From: Gibbula magus
Taxonomy: Eukaryota > Mollusca > Gastropoda > Trochida > Trochidae
Reading direction: 5' to 3'
Assembly (NCBI GenBank): GCA_936450465.1
Contig: OW388296.1
Location: 35,860,586-35,924,585 of the forward strand
Length of the DNA stretch: 64,000 nucleotides
Positions 1-21,207 of this stretch are shown here, piece by piece. The notes below the pieces were generated by a model. The model did not search any database. It was given only the letters and a program-made list of their open reading frames with translations, and was not told the DNA's origin. Each line of letters opens with the position of its first letter. Position 1 is the stretch's first letter. Both the position numbers and the translations under genes were made by a program.

Positions 1-445
1 TTTGGTCCTGACTGGTAACATTTTAAGATTTTCCTTTAATTTTGCTTTGTATTGACAAAATAATCTTTCTAGACTGGCTGGTTTTCAAGCTTATTTCATA
101 CACTGCCATACATCAAACAACATAAAATAATTATAAACAACAATATATATTCACCCGTTTTGATCGCTCTCCAGTAAAAATTGCAGTGTAGTCAATACCT
201 TGCTTATTCAGAGTTTTCACAATTTCACCAACTTTATCATCTGTGGGAAAAGATACTTATTGAAATAACAGAGCTAATGTCTATATGACTAACACATTTG
301 CCAGGATATTTCAAACTTTATTGCAAAGAAATTGTCCAAAATAGTTTAGAATGTTGAAGAAAGCCCCCAAAAAACTTAGAACTGTTGAACAATTGCAGTG
401 AAGAAAGTGTTAGTTTTGGTTAGTTAACAGAGATAATTAACACAG

Positions 446-3400
446 TAAAATGTTTATCATATCCAGAAACAAGAATATTGTAGGTACCATTTTTCATTAT
501 TGCCCCTTCTTCATTGCTGTGAGTGATGGCAGGTAGACGAACCAAGATGAGATAACTCTTGTCCTTCTCAAGCTTGAGCTGAGCCACATGCTCAGGGCTG
601 GAGACATGGTGCACATTGGCACCGAACTCTGCTGTTAGCGAATCGATAACAGACTTGGGGGAATGGACCGCTGGTAGGTTGATGGAAAAATTGTCATCCA
701 TTAGACCCTGCAATTATGAGCTGTAAGGTCAGAGGCAATATCAAACACTAATATGCATATATCTTTTCAAGATATTCTTTTAATGTAGCAGACAGTAACA
801 CTGGACAACTACAATTTCCTACAATCCTTCTGTCAGGCGTTATGGTCAACACTCAATTCATATGTTCATATGAAAATAACCAACTTGTTTCAGTTTCCAA
901 TAAATAATAATCTTTGACAGAGTAATATTTCTTTTTCCTCAATGTATTGTCATTGTACCATGTTATATATCATTATATCAAGAAAGGTTTTATTCACTTT
1001 TTGACTTGCAATCATTAACATGAAACAGGATGTCAGAACACACACAAATCTCTTCAACAAAGTTGATTAAACAACAAGTAACGACTTGATGAATAAATAA
1101 TCATTATTATCTCTATCCTGATCTTTATCATAAACTTAAAATACTCTGTTACAAGATGAAGATGAAGGAAGAGAACATTTATGATATTAATCGTTGAATG
1201 GACCAGGGATTCTTCTTGACCTTGATATTCTTGAAAGCTCCTCCGTCACTGAATGGGTTGTAGACATCTGCATACTTGCTGAAGTCTTCCACATGAAGCT
1301 GCACAACAGAGGACACTTACTGTTAGTTTAACATCAATACTAAGCACCCTTGAAATGTTCCTTAGTTTAACATCAATACTAAGCACCCTTGAAATGTTCC
1401 TTAGTTTAACATCAATACTAAGCACCCTTGAAATGTTCCTTAGTTTAACATCAATACTAAGCACCCTTGAAATGTTACTTAGTTTAACATCAATACTTAG
1501 CACCCTTGAAATGTTACTTAGTTTAACATCAATACTATGCACCCTTGAAATGTTACTTAGTTTAACATCAATACTAAGCACCCTTGAAATGTTACTTACT
1601 TTAACATCAATACTAAGCACCCTTGAAATGTTACTTAGTTTAACATCAATACTAAGCACCCTTGAAATGTTACTTAGTTTAACATCAATACTAAGCACCC
1701 TTGAAATGTTCCTTAGTTTAACATCAATACTAAGCACCCTTGAAATGTTCCTTAGTTTAACATCAATACTAAGCACCCTTGAAATGTTCCTTAGTTTAAC
1801 ATCAATACTAAGCACCCTTGAAATGTTCCTTAGTTTAACATCAATACTAAGCACCCTTGAAATGTTACTTAGTTTAACATCAATGGTTTAACATCAATAC
1901 TAAGCACCCTTGAAATGTTCCTTAGTTTAACATCAATACTTAGCACCCTTGAAATGTTACTTAGTTTAACATCCATGGTTTAACATCAATACTAAGCACC
2001 CTTGAAATGTTCCTTAGTTTAACATCAATACTTAGCACCCTTGAAATGTTCCTTAGTTTAACATCAATACTAAGCACCCTTGAAATGTTCCTTAGTTTAA
2101 CATCAATACTAAGCACCCTTGAAATGTTACTTAGTTTAACATCAATACTAAGCACCCTTGAAATGTTCCTTAGTTTAACATCAATACTAAGCACCCTTGA
2201 AATGTTCCTTAGTTTAACATCAATACTAAGCACCCTTGAAATGTTCCTTAGTTTAACATCAATACTAAGCACCCTTGAAATGTTACTTAGTTTAACATCA
2301 ATGGTTTAACATCAATACTAAGCACCCTTGAAATGTTCCTTAGTTTAACATCAATACTAAGCACCCTTGAAATGTTACTTAGTTTAACATCAATGGTTTA
2401 ACATCAATACTAAGCACCCTTGAAATGTTCCTTAGTTTAACATCAATACTAAGCACCCTTGAAATGTTCCTTAGTTTAACATCAATACTAAGCACCCTTG
2501 AAATGTTCCTTAGTTTAACATCAATACTAAGCACCCTTGAAATGTTCCCTAGTTTAACATCAATACTAAGCACCCTTGAAATGTTACTTAGTTTAACATC
2601 AATACTAAGCACCCTTGAAATGTTCCTTAGTTTAACATCAATACTAAGCACCCTTGAAATGTTCCTTAGTTTAACATCAATACTAAGCACCCTTGAAATG
2701 TTCCTTAGTTTAACATCAATACTAAGCACCCTTGAAATGTTCCTTAGTTTAACATCAATACTAAGCACCCTTGAAATGTTCCTTAGTTTAACATCAATAC
2801 TAAGCACCCTTGAAATGTTCCTTAGTTTAACATCAATACTAAGCACCCTTGAAATGTTCCTTAGTTTAACATCAATACTAAGCACCACTGAAATGTTACT
2901 TAGTTTAACATCAATGGTTTAACATCAATACTAAGCACCCTTGAAATGTTCCTTAGTTTAACATCAATACTAAGCACCCTTGAAATGTTCCTTAGTTTAA
3001 CATCAATGGTTTAACATCAATACTTAGCACCTTTGAAATGTTCCTTAGTTTAACATCAATACTAAGCACCCTGGAAATGTTCCTTGGTTTACCATCAATG
3101 GTTTAACATCAATACTTAGCACCCTTGAAATGTTCCTTAGTTTAACATCAATACTAAGCACCCTTGAAATGTTCCTTAGTTTAACATCAATACTAAGCAC
3201 CCTTGAAATGTTCCTTAGTTTAACATCAATACTAAGCACCCTTGAAATGTTACTTAGTTTAACATCAATGGTTTAACATCAATACTAAGCACCCTTGAAA
3301 TGTTACTTAGTTTAACATCAATACTAAGCACCCTTGAAATGTTCCTTAGTTTAACATCAATACTAAGCACCCTTGAAATGTTCCTTAGTTTAACATCAAT

Positions 3401-6400
3401 ACTAAGCACCCTTGAAATGTTACTTAGTTTAACATCAATACTAAGCACCCTTGAAATGTTACTTAGTTTAACATCAATACTAAGCACCCTTGAAATGTTA
3501 CTTAGTTTAACATCAATGGTTTAACATCAATACTAAGCACCCTTGAAATGTTCCTTAGTTTAACATCAATACTAAGCACCCTTGAAATGTTCCTTAGTTT
3601 AACATCAATACTAAGCACCCTTGAAATGTTCCTTAGTTTAACATCAATACTAAGCACCCTTGAAATGTTCCTTAGTTTAACATCAATACTAAGCACCCTT
3701 GAAATGTTACTTAGTTAAACATCAATACTAAGCACCCTTGAAATGTTCCTTAGTTTAACATCAATACTAAGCACCCTTGAAATGTTCCTTAGTTTAACAT
3801 CAATACTAAGCACCCTTGAAATGTTCCTTAGTTTAACATCAATGGTTTAACATCAATACTTAGCACCTTTGAAATGTTCCTTAGTTTAACATCAATACTA
3901 AGCACCCTGGAAATGTTCCTTGGTTTACCATCAATGGTTTAACATCAATACTTAGCACCCTTGAAATGTTCCTTGGTTTAACATCAATACTAAGGACCCT
4001 TGAAATGTTCCTTAGTTTAACATCAATACTAAGCACCCTTGAAATGTTCCTTGGTTTAACATCAATACTAAGGACCCTTGAAATGTTCCTTAGTTTAACA
4101 TCAATGGTTTAACATCAATACTAAGGACCCTTGAAATGTTCCTTAGTTTAACATCAATACTAAGCACCCTTGAAATGTTCCTTGGTTTAACATCAATACT
4201 AAGGACCCTTGAAATGTTCCTTAGTTTAACATCAATACTAAGGACCCTTGAAATGTTCCTTAGTTTAACATCAATGGTTTAACATCAATACTTAGCACCC
4301 TTGAAATGTTCCTTGGTTTAACATCAATACTAAGGACCCTGGAAATGTTCCTTAGTTTAACATCAATACTAAGGACCCTTGAAATGTTCCTTAGTTTAAC
4401 ATCAATACTAAGGACCCTGGAAATGTTCCTTAGTTTAACATCAATACTAAGCACCCTTGAAATGTTCCTTAGTTTAACATCAATACTAAGCACCCTTGAA
4501 ATGTTCCTTAGTTTAACATCAATACTAAGCACCCTTGAAATGTTCCTTAGTTTAACATCAATACTAAGCACCCTTGAAATGTTCCTTAGTTTAACATCAA
4601 TACTAAGCACCCTTGAAATGTTCCTTAGTTTAACATCAATACTAAGCACCCTTGAAATGTTCCTTAGTTTAACATCAATACTAAGCACCCTTGAAATGTT
4701 CCTTAGTTTAACATCAATACTAAGCACCCTTGAAATGTTCCTTAGTCCAATGGTTTATATTTTCACAGGGTCTAATTTCAACAACTTGAGCAGGGTCTAA
4801 CTTGAGCATGCTCAGTTATGTTGTCATGCATTGACAAATGAGACACTTAGAAAACACAGCACCAATTGTTACTGTTTTTGTGTTTTGTGCAAGCTAACTT
4901 AAAAGGGTAACGTTATAACTACATGTATCTGAAATAAAACAGTTTTCTTTACACTTTCATAATGAAAATCTTACGTTTGGCAAATAACACTAATTACTTT
5001 GCGCAGAGATGATTTGATTATTTGCATGTTAGGAATGATTATCATAGTAACATCATATTTTTTTAACTTATAAAGAATAAAGAAGTTTACATGCATTTCA
5101 ATGATGATTCCTGGTGAAAGAGGGATGTGTCAAATGTTTTCTTGTGATCTTTTTATTTCTTTCTATTATTGTATTTCAAAGAAGACAATCATGAGCATTT
5201 CACACATAATGCAAATTATTTCTAAGTAAAAGATACAACTTTGCAACTTTGTAATCAAGGACTTGTAATCCAAGCCTGTCTTGAAATACATGCAAAGGCC
5301 AATATAACTGTGGCCATTGAAAAAGGCAAGGCAGTCAGGAAAAAGGGCTGGGCCTATGTTCAAAAGGGTAGGGCTACGCCCTGATAAAGATGCCTAGGGA
5401 AACACTAACTGATATTTGTAAATGTTGATATTTTCAGTACCTTATCTTGAATAAAGGCCACCACATTCTGTCCCTTGCCGCCAGTGAGCGGAGATAAGTA
5501 TTTCGACCTGAACACGTCACTTTCAATGCTGTTCCCTGCATATGCTTGAGGAAGGTCACTCAGGGGTCTGTGGAGATAACAGTGTATTATATAGATAAAG
5601 TATATTTAATACAAGTCCTGTAGTGTGTCTTACGGTACTTGTAATGTTCTCCAAACACAAAGACAGCTCTATTAGACCCCTCAGGGTTTAAGAATGTATA
5701 GAGGACATTAAAAGACACATTCAAATACAAGTTTTCAAATGAAATTGTTTCATTTGTATCATGACAGTCTGATGAGCTAAAAATAGAGACATTGGCTATA
5801 TAGCTCATCAGGATTAAAATGATTTATTTTTTAACTAAGTTTAAAGATCAAAAAGGAATTTTTATCAAGAAATACAATGGTAACTTTTTTGTCAAAATCT
5901 CTAAATGTCAAAAATAAAATAGCTAAGATTGTGTCCCAAAGAAGCAAGAAATAGAGCCATGGGCTCTGTAGCTCATCAGGTCTTCTTTGATTTATTATCT
6001 AAGGTTGAATATCTAAGTTATCTCAAGTACTACATTTACCAAATCTACAATTTAGAATTTCCTTTGGCCAAGGAGTCTGTACACAACATTTCTGCTTGCT
6101 AGAGCTTTTTGTATAAACAAAAATAGAGCAATGGGCACATAACGTTTCAGCTCTCTAGACCTTTTGGAAATGGAGAAAAAGATGAAAATAGGTTTTTAAG
6201 GATGAGACCCCTGTGACCCCATTTGGGGTCACGGGGTCATGAAATCTACAATTTAGAATCCTCATTGGCCAAGGAGTCTGCACACAACTTTTCAGCTCTC
6301 TAGACCTTTTGGCACTGGAGAAGAAGATGAAAATGGGTTTTTAAGGATGTGACACCTGTGACTCCATTTGGGATCATGGGGTCATGAAATCTACAATTTA

Positions 6401-9400
6401 GAATCCCCATGGGCCAAGGAGTCTGCACACAACTTTTCAGCTCTCTAGACCTCTTGGAACTGGAGAAGATGATGATAATGGGTTTTTAAGGATGTGACCC
6501 CTGTGACCCCATTTGGGGTCATGGGGTCACGAAATCTACAATTTAGAATCCCCATTGGCCAAGGAGTCTGCACACAACTTTTCAGCTCTCTAGACCTTTT
6601 GGCACTGGAGAAGAAGATGAAAATAGGTTTTTAAGGATGTGACCCCTGTGACCCCATTTGGGGTCATGGGGTCACGAAATCTACAATTTAGAATCCCCAT
6701 TGGCCAAGGAGTCTGCACATGAAATTTCAGCTCTGTGGAGTCATTGGTTCTGAAGAAGAAGTCGAAAAAGCGAAAAGTTTACGGATGGACGGACGCCGGA
6801 CACCATGCCATAAGCCCATCTGGCCTTTCAGGCCTGATGAGCTAAAAAGTACTTTATCAGACAATAAAGGTATAGTTTTTTTGATGACGTAACAATCTAA
6901 TGACGTTGCAGCTGTTCCCGCGTGATGTGCCCATGGTAACGTAACGTCGATTCGCCTCAGACGTCTGAACTCTTTTACATTGCAACCAATAAAGCGTGAA
7001 CTCCTTTCCATGGTTTGCAACTTCTGCAGTCGGTCAAACTTAGCGGTGGGAACATGGACATCAACTTTTATGACAGCAGCAAACATTTGAATTAGGCAAA
7101 TTACGTTCCGCCATCACGCTTAGACTTGATCATGCTTTACCCACAATTCTTTTTGGAATGTTAGTAACGTGATCTCAGTCTATCTAAGGGGGTGGGTTTT
7201 ACACGTGGAATAGCCGTCTGTTGGCCCTGTTCATGGATTATTAATAAAAAGAATGTAAACAATATTTTTATTTCCAAATTATTGGAAGCATAATCGTTCC
7301 TGTATCTGGTCATTTGGCATCTTAGAAAAAAAAAAAAGTTTGTTGTACCCCAATGTGTTTTGTAATAAAGTATAGTTTTGCCCTGAACTATTATTACGTC
7401 AAAGCACTCGGACGTTAAATAAAGCATGGATTTTTTTAATTATGGTTGAGCCACAAAGGTTCAGCAAGAATGTGATCAATATTGTCTGAAATCACATTGA
7501 ACTTTTTACAATAGTTAGTCCATGTTTTAAAAACATCTTTCCAGTTAAGGTTGTTGAAAAGTTTGAATGCATTTGCTCCATATTTGAAGATTTCATTAAA
7601 AGGCATGTTCCTTCTTAAAGTGACATATTGAAACATATGCTGTTACATCTCAATCAACTGGGAACGCAACTTCCCAATGCAAGGCATAACTCTTGTCAGT
7701 CTCCATTACTGGCTTATTTAGGCCTTGTAAGTATTTCCTTAAGATCTCTGTGCTTAGAAATCCAGGTCCACTATGCATTTCTGGTGCAGAGATTCACTAT
7801 CTATAGCCACAACAAAGCGAAGGAAATACTGCAAGGCTTAAAACAGCCAGTAATGCCTTGCGTTTGGAAGCTGCCGGGAACGGGACAAAACAGCTACTGG
7901 TGGAAACGTCTACCCATTTCCTGGCGAAACCGGCTACAAACTTTTTTTTACATAGATAAAGTAAAAAAGTATCATGTGATATGTTTTTTTATGTTTTAAA
8001 CTTCCTCTTATCTTTATGAATACAAGTTAGTTATAGAACTGGCTTTTCAAGTACCAATTAACAGGTTGATACAAACTTTTGGAGTCTACTTTCACATTAA
8101 AGGTTGATGGGGGTCAAATATGCCAAACATTATAAATGGTCTTATTTTATCGAGAAGTACCAACTGTTACCGAAAACTACCATTTTGATGATACTCGACT
8201 TAGTATATTGATGATACTGAGGTAAAAGTATTGATTTCTGATCGAAAACCGGACAATGCACCGCGTGTGGCACGCGCCAATGAGTCAAACATAATTTTGG
8301 AATCTTATTTAAACCAGACAAAATAACAAATTTGTGTTGATAATGTTCAATAGGTCATATAAGTACGGTGCATGTAAATAGGGCGTGCACTTTCGGTTCT
8401 GCACATACATAATGATGTTAGTCGATTATAATTGGAAACCAGTAATCATGATATGTTTAGCGATTGAGGAAGAATATGCAAGCTGAGTGAATTGTTTGTA
8501 TTGTAAACAGCACATATGGTGTGTAAGAACGTATTAAAGCCAAATAAAATTTTATGAAAGACAATGGATGCACCTTTAAAAGTTCACCTAAGGGATTACA
8601 TGTAAATATAAGTATATACATATGATTTAAACGGTATTTATTTCATGATGTTACTTGGAAATGGGGATTGACAACCAGAGCAGGGATTGGGAAAGGTAGG
8701 GGCCATGGGCCATTTTGCAAATTGGATGCAAAAATGGCCCATTAAAATTTAAAATTTTACTTTTGCTACAAAGGGGAACAACCCATTCAAAATTCCGAAA
8801 ATGACTAAAAGCCCTTAAATGGATAATTGTCAAAGGTGTCTCTCCCAATCCGTGCCAGAGTTACAAAATTATAAGTAATTTATTATTGTTATGATTTCAG
8901 GAGGCGCTAAATGACCTGTTTGATAGGGAGGCTTAGTAGGGATAGCAGGATGCGGATCCACTAAAGGATAAACAGACGGAACCAAACCGAGGGGTAATAA
9001 TAGAGAGGATAAAGCCGCCATCAACGCATGGGGATATCCGCACAAAGACCAGAATGTTTTGGTTATTTTGAAGGGAGCCACGTCACTCCTGAACTTCGCT
9101 AAATACACTTTGATATAACTTTGACTGTCAATGCAGCATCAAGATCGATACTGAAATCCGAGAATTATATGTTTGTAAATAAAAAATCATAAACACAATA
9201 TTGTAATTTGTTGTATGTTATTTATTATTTAAAAAATGGTTGTTGACGTTTTCACAAACATCTGTAGCTGTTTCTGCCAATTTTAGCCACATTTTCCATA
9301 GTCGTTTCGGTTTGTAGCCATTTTAGCCAGCACCCAATCAACCTGTAGGTCTATACACAGGGGCTTGTATTGTCGAAACTAGCAATTAAAACGAATATGA

Positions 9401-11451
9401 AGTCGACGATCCAGCCCCATATACTATAAAAAAGTAAAGGGATGTAACGGGGTCAACACCCCATGTCCGTTTGAAATTATATTTCAGAATGTTGTCATCA
9501 TATTATCATTCAATGTTATATATCACGGCAAAGCCAATACATTTGTCTTTAAAACAAGCCATCAAACGTAAAAATCGAACGGATAATAACAAGGATATGA
9601 TTTTTCAAAGCCAAAAATATTAGCACATTGCTCATGTAAGCCATTTGCCTGGCCCACCAAAATAATAAAATATTCGCTTGAAAAAAATATTATAAAATAC
9701 TTTATAATATCCTGTCAGCTAATAGTGACCCAGTTACAAAGCCCAGTATTTGGTGCATCAGATCGCGCAAGAATTATAACACGGGGTGCACTGTAATTGA
9801 CGTACCAGAGATTTTAGATGATCTCAAGTGTGTTTCGAAACATCGTTTGATAGTGAGACGTCCATATTGAATGACCTTGGCATTGGTCTATTTTTGGAAA
9901 CGAAATGATGTCATAGGGCTATTTGAGGCCCTATGACATCATTTCGTTTCCAAAAATAGACCAATGTCAAGGTCATTCAATATGGACGTCTCACTATCAA
10001 ACGATGTTTCGAATCACACTTGAGATCATCTAAAATCCCTGGTATGTCAAATACAATGTCCCTCATGTTATAATTCTTGCGCGATCTGATGCACCAAATA
10101 CTGGGCTTTGTAACTGGGTCACTATTAGCTGACAGGATATTATAAAGTATTTTATAATAATTTTTTCAAGCGAATATTTTATAATTTTGGTGGGCCAGGC
10201 AAATGGCTTACATGAGCAATGTGCTAATATTTTTGGCTTTGAAAAATCATATCCTTGTTATTATCCGTTCGATTTTTACGTTTGATGGCTTGTTTTAAAG
10301 ACAAATGTATTGGGGTGAGGTGAGGTGAGTTGTGGTTTAACGCCGCTTTCAAGAGTATTTCACTTATATCGCGGCTGCTAGTATAACGGCAGGGAGAAAG
10401 CCCGCAACGCCATGTGGTTATGCATTGCGGTGAAACCTGCGAGCATCGGCTGGAACTAGCTAACCATGGGTGGTACTGCACTGAAATTCAGTGTAGCATT
10501 GCACCCAAACCTTACTGCGTGTAGAACAGTTCTCTACTGCAGACAAAGTTGCCGTGCCCCTGGCGGGATTCGAACCACGGACCTCTTGATCCGAAGCCGA
10601 ACGCGATAACCACTGCGCTATCCCGCCCCCCAAATGTATTGGCTTTGCGGTGATATATAACATTGAATGATAATATGATGACAACATTCTGAAATATAAT
10701 TTCAAACGGACATGGGGTGTTGACCCCGTTACATCCCTTTACTTTTTTATAGTATATGGGGCTGGATCGTCGACTTCATATTCGTTTTAATTGCTAGTTT
10801 CGACAATACAAGCCCCTGTGGGTCTATAGCTTGAACAAACTACTATAGCTGGATCAAACTAATAAAATCTGTGTTATTCAGCCTGGTTAGTGAATATACC
10901 AACCAAAAGCCCATCTGGCCGGGCTTGATGAGCTGTTTAGTGCATTGTTACGAGCCCAACTGAAATTTGTAGATACGAATTGAGCGCATCATGTTTTCTG
11001 ACGACACACATACCACGATCACTCCATAAAGTGCCCCATCAAACAAGACCGTCATGTTGTGGGTCACCTTGGCTTCACTTCAGGCAACACCACATATTAT
11101 TCAATACTATCAAACAAATGTCCGGTTTATAATTTATTTATTAAACTGGCGACAGAAATTGGAACAGAACAGGAACATCATGACCACATAGTAAAGATGA
11201 GAAATACTCAAGATTCAATCTAGCCATGTCATTTTGCCACGACTGTCGTAGTGTCGACAAAAATAAATAGATGAGGAAGTACCAGCCTACTAACAGATTT
11301 GCGGCGCATCCTCCTTCTAATTTAACTATAAATGTTAAACGGAACTATACCTGGAATGGGACCACATCAAAACTGGTACTTTATCTGCATTGATTACTGA
11401 TATAAAGCCCAAAATCAGTGAAAAGTAACACATGAACATCGTTGTCGCCAT
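446..11451 (-). CDS. ATP6AP1: V-ATPase accessory subunit Ac45 / ATP6AP1-like, 5' four coding exons (3' end off window)
   Basis: Four coding exons read on the minus strand with compatible phases: 11351-11451, 5441-5567, 1221-1298, and 707 down to about 446-480 (3' limit uncertain). Exon 1 opens with a start codon, a hydrophobic signal peptide (about residues 4-21) and the mature-start pattern VPVLMWSHSR. Exon 2 ends NVVAFIQDK; exon 3 reads LHVEDFSKYADVYNPF...GAFKNIK; exon 4 reads DDNFSINLPAVHSP...SYLILVRLPAI. These line up with the luminal domain of animal Ac45 (NVLLFLQDKLSIEDF, LVLPAV, LLLIRLP from memory of the human protein). Ac45 is a type I membrane protein that helps assemble the V-ATPase and guide it through the secretory pathway. 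The transmembrane segment and cytoplasmic tail must lie beyond the left edge. Splice sites: exon 1 CAG|GTATAG, exon 2 AAG|GTACTG, exon 3 AAG|GTCAAG (weak at +3). It could be the ATP6AP1L-type paralogue; the sequence shown cannot decide. Confidence 0.85.
1319..4746. repeat. 39-bp minisatellite array, more than 80 units, in an ATP6AP1-like intron
   Basis: The unit TTTAACATCAATACTAAGCA + CCCTTGAAATGTTCCTTAG (39 bp) repeats almost without interruption. Variants include TTCC/TTAC and GCACCC/GGACCC. At about 13 points a shortened 14-bp unit (TTTAACATCAATGG) is inserted, for example near 1885, 1977, 2302 and 2393, giving a higher-order spacing of 92 bp (14+39+39) between some of them. GGACCC variants cluster in the 3' part (3990-4420), so local expansion has occurred. 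The array fills about 80% of the intron between coding exons 2 and 3 and starts about 20 bp from the exon 3 acceptor. The open reading frames on both strands follow from 39 being divisible by three. Confidence 0.97.
5946..6848 (-). mobile_element. AGCTCATCAGG-family (HINE-like) element, copy A
   Basis: On the minus strand the 5' end is TAGCTCATCAGGCCTGAAAG near 6847-6825, followed by the GGCGTCCGTCCATCCG microsatellite-like block. Several ~147-bp core units follow (TTGGCCAATGGGGATTCTAA near 6685, 6534, 6392, 6245). The 3' end has CCTGATGAGCT followed by the hairpin AGAGCCCATGGCTCT and ATTT at about 5980-5949. A second, more degenerate 3'-end-like piece lies at 5778-5812. No coding capacity is visible. 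Confidence 0.75.
7436..7660 (-). pseudogene. Non-LTR retrotransposon ORF2 fragment
   Basis: The minus-strand frame reads NEIFKYGANAFKLFNNLNWK, then a W-x-N-Y-C segment and HILAEPLWLNHN. The 'I-x-x-PLW-x-N' pattern is typical of the region of LINE ORF2 downstream of the reverse transcriptase. There is no continuation on either side, so this is a short dead fragment. Recognition is by pattern only. Confidence 0.45.
7668..7895. mobile_element. Long-TIR MITE (AACTTCCCAATGCAAGGC family), copy 1
   Basis: Inverted arms begin AACTTCCCAATGCAAGGCAT and include GTATTTCC...GGAAATAC and AAGCCTTG-type segments around a centre near 7790. The right arm has lost about 20 bp relative to the copy at 38259-38478. 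A possible 9-bp target duplication (CTGGGAACG/CCGGGAACG) flanks it. No coding capacity. Confidence 0.65.
8097..8579. mobile_element. TTAA-flanked MITE, AAAGGTACATCC family, copy 1
   Basis: About 480 bp between TTAA at 8097-8100 and TTAA at 8576-8579. The right end is CAATGGATGCACCTTTAA, complementary to the left end AAAGGTACATCCATTGTG seen intact at 29037; this copy lacks part of the left terminus. Shared body: ACCGGACAATGCACCGCGTG and GGTCATATAA. TTAA on both sides suggests piggyBac-like or other TTAA-targeting mobilisation, although a TA duplication cannot be excluded. Confidence 0.75.
9356..10820. mobile_element. Palindromic (hairpin) element with 564-bp arms and 8-bp target duplication
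   Basis: The left arm 9356-9919 and right arm 9928-10820 are near-perfect reverse complements about an 8-bp loop (TATTTGAG at 9920-9927). The right arm is exactly 329 bp longer, which equals the SINE insertion plus its target duplication, so both arms were 564 bp. The ends are CACAGGGGCTTGTATTGTCG. GGTCTATA stands directly outside both ends (9348-9355, 10821-10828), an 8-bp duplication as made by hAT, P or Merlin transposases. The arms differ at a cluster of positions around 9783-9823, so this is not an assembly mirror. No protein is encoded. Confidence 0.9.
10314..10630 (-). mobile_element. tRNA-derived SINE inside the palindrome's right arm
   Basis: On the minus strand it starts GGGGGGCGGGATAGCGCAGT, with a tRNA-like A box (TAGCGCAGTGG) and B box (GGTTCGAATCC). 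The body contains CCACCCATGG and CTAGCAGCCGCGATATAAG, then a tail with AACGCCGC... ending in CTCACCTCACC. The target duplication CAAATGTATTGG is at 10302-10313 and 10631-10642. The other palindrome arm retains the unoccupied site (9534-9545), proving insertion after the palindrome formed. Confidence 0.95.
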
Positions 11452-11574
11452 CTTGCTCAATTGCTGCTTACTTCGGGAAATATCACGTGCCTGGCCTGCC
11501 TGATATCACGTGACTAAAGCTCGCGTTAGTTCGAGACTACAGCGAGATCATCCTTTTCGCCATTACCCATCAAC
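11452..11574. promoter_or_regulatory. Bidirectional promoter between ATP6AP1-like and RPS23
   Basis: Only 123 bp separate the minus-strand start codon (11451) from the RPS23 start codon (11575). The interval has two copies of ATATCACGTG, giving CACGTG E-boxes at 11484-11489 and 11507-11512. CACGTG is bound by USF, MITF/TFEB and Myc/Max-type bHLH factors; TFEB is known to control V-ATPase genes in vertebrates. A pyrimidine run TCCTTTTC at 11551-11558 fits a 5'TOP start for RPS23, which would give a 5' UTR of roughly 20-25 nt. No TATA box is evident. That both genes share these boxes is inference. Confidence 0.7.
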
Positions 11575-21042
<9,468 letters not shown>

Positions 21043-21061
21043 ATGCTTCTAATTGAGCAGT

Positions 21062-21067
21062 AATAAA
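21062..21067 (+). terminator. RPS23 polyadenylation signal
   Basis: AATAAA begins 20 nt after the RPS23 stop codon, followed by a T-rich stretch (TTTTCCTTAG, TTGCTCTTTG) suited to a downstream element. Confidence 0.75.
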
Positions 21068-21207
21068 TTGAAAAAACTTTTCCTTAGTCTGTTGCTCTTT
21101 GTAGTAAATTGGCTTAGTAATATTATTGTATGATCCAAATAGTCATTCCTTCCCATACAATGAAATATGTACAACAGTTGGGGTCATAGCATTTCGGGGT
21201 CAATAAA

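Noticed and set aside
1246..4800. Long open frames on both strands (for example 202 and 178 codons) with a repeating 13-residue pattern
   Set aside because: They arise from a 39-bp tandem unit whose length is a multiple of three; both strands are open at once and the array is intronic.
10550..10630. tRNA gene
   Set aside because: A/B boxes belong to SINE heads with target duplications and no plausible complete cloverleaf; the same head recurs at 19027 and 46279.
9356..10820. Assembly artefact mirror of a single read
   Set aside because: Arms differ at several positions, only one has a SINE, and an 8-bp target duplication flanks the whole element.
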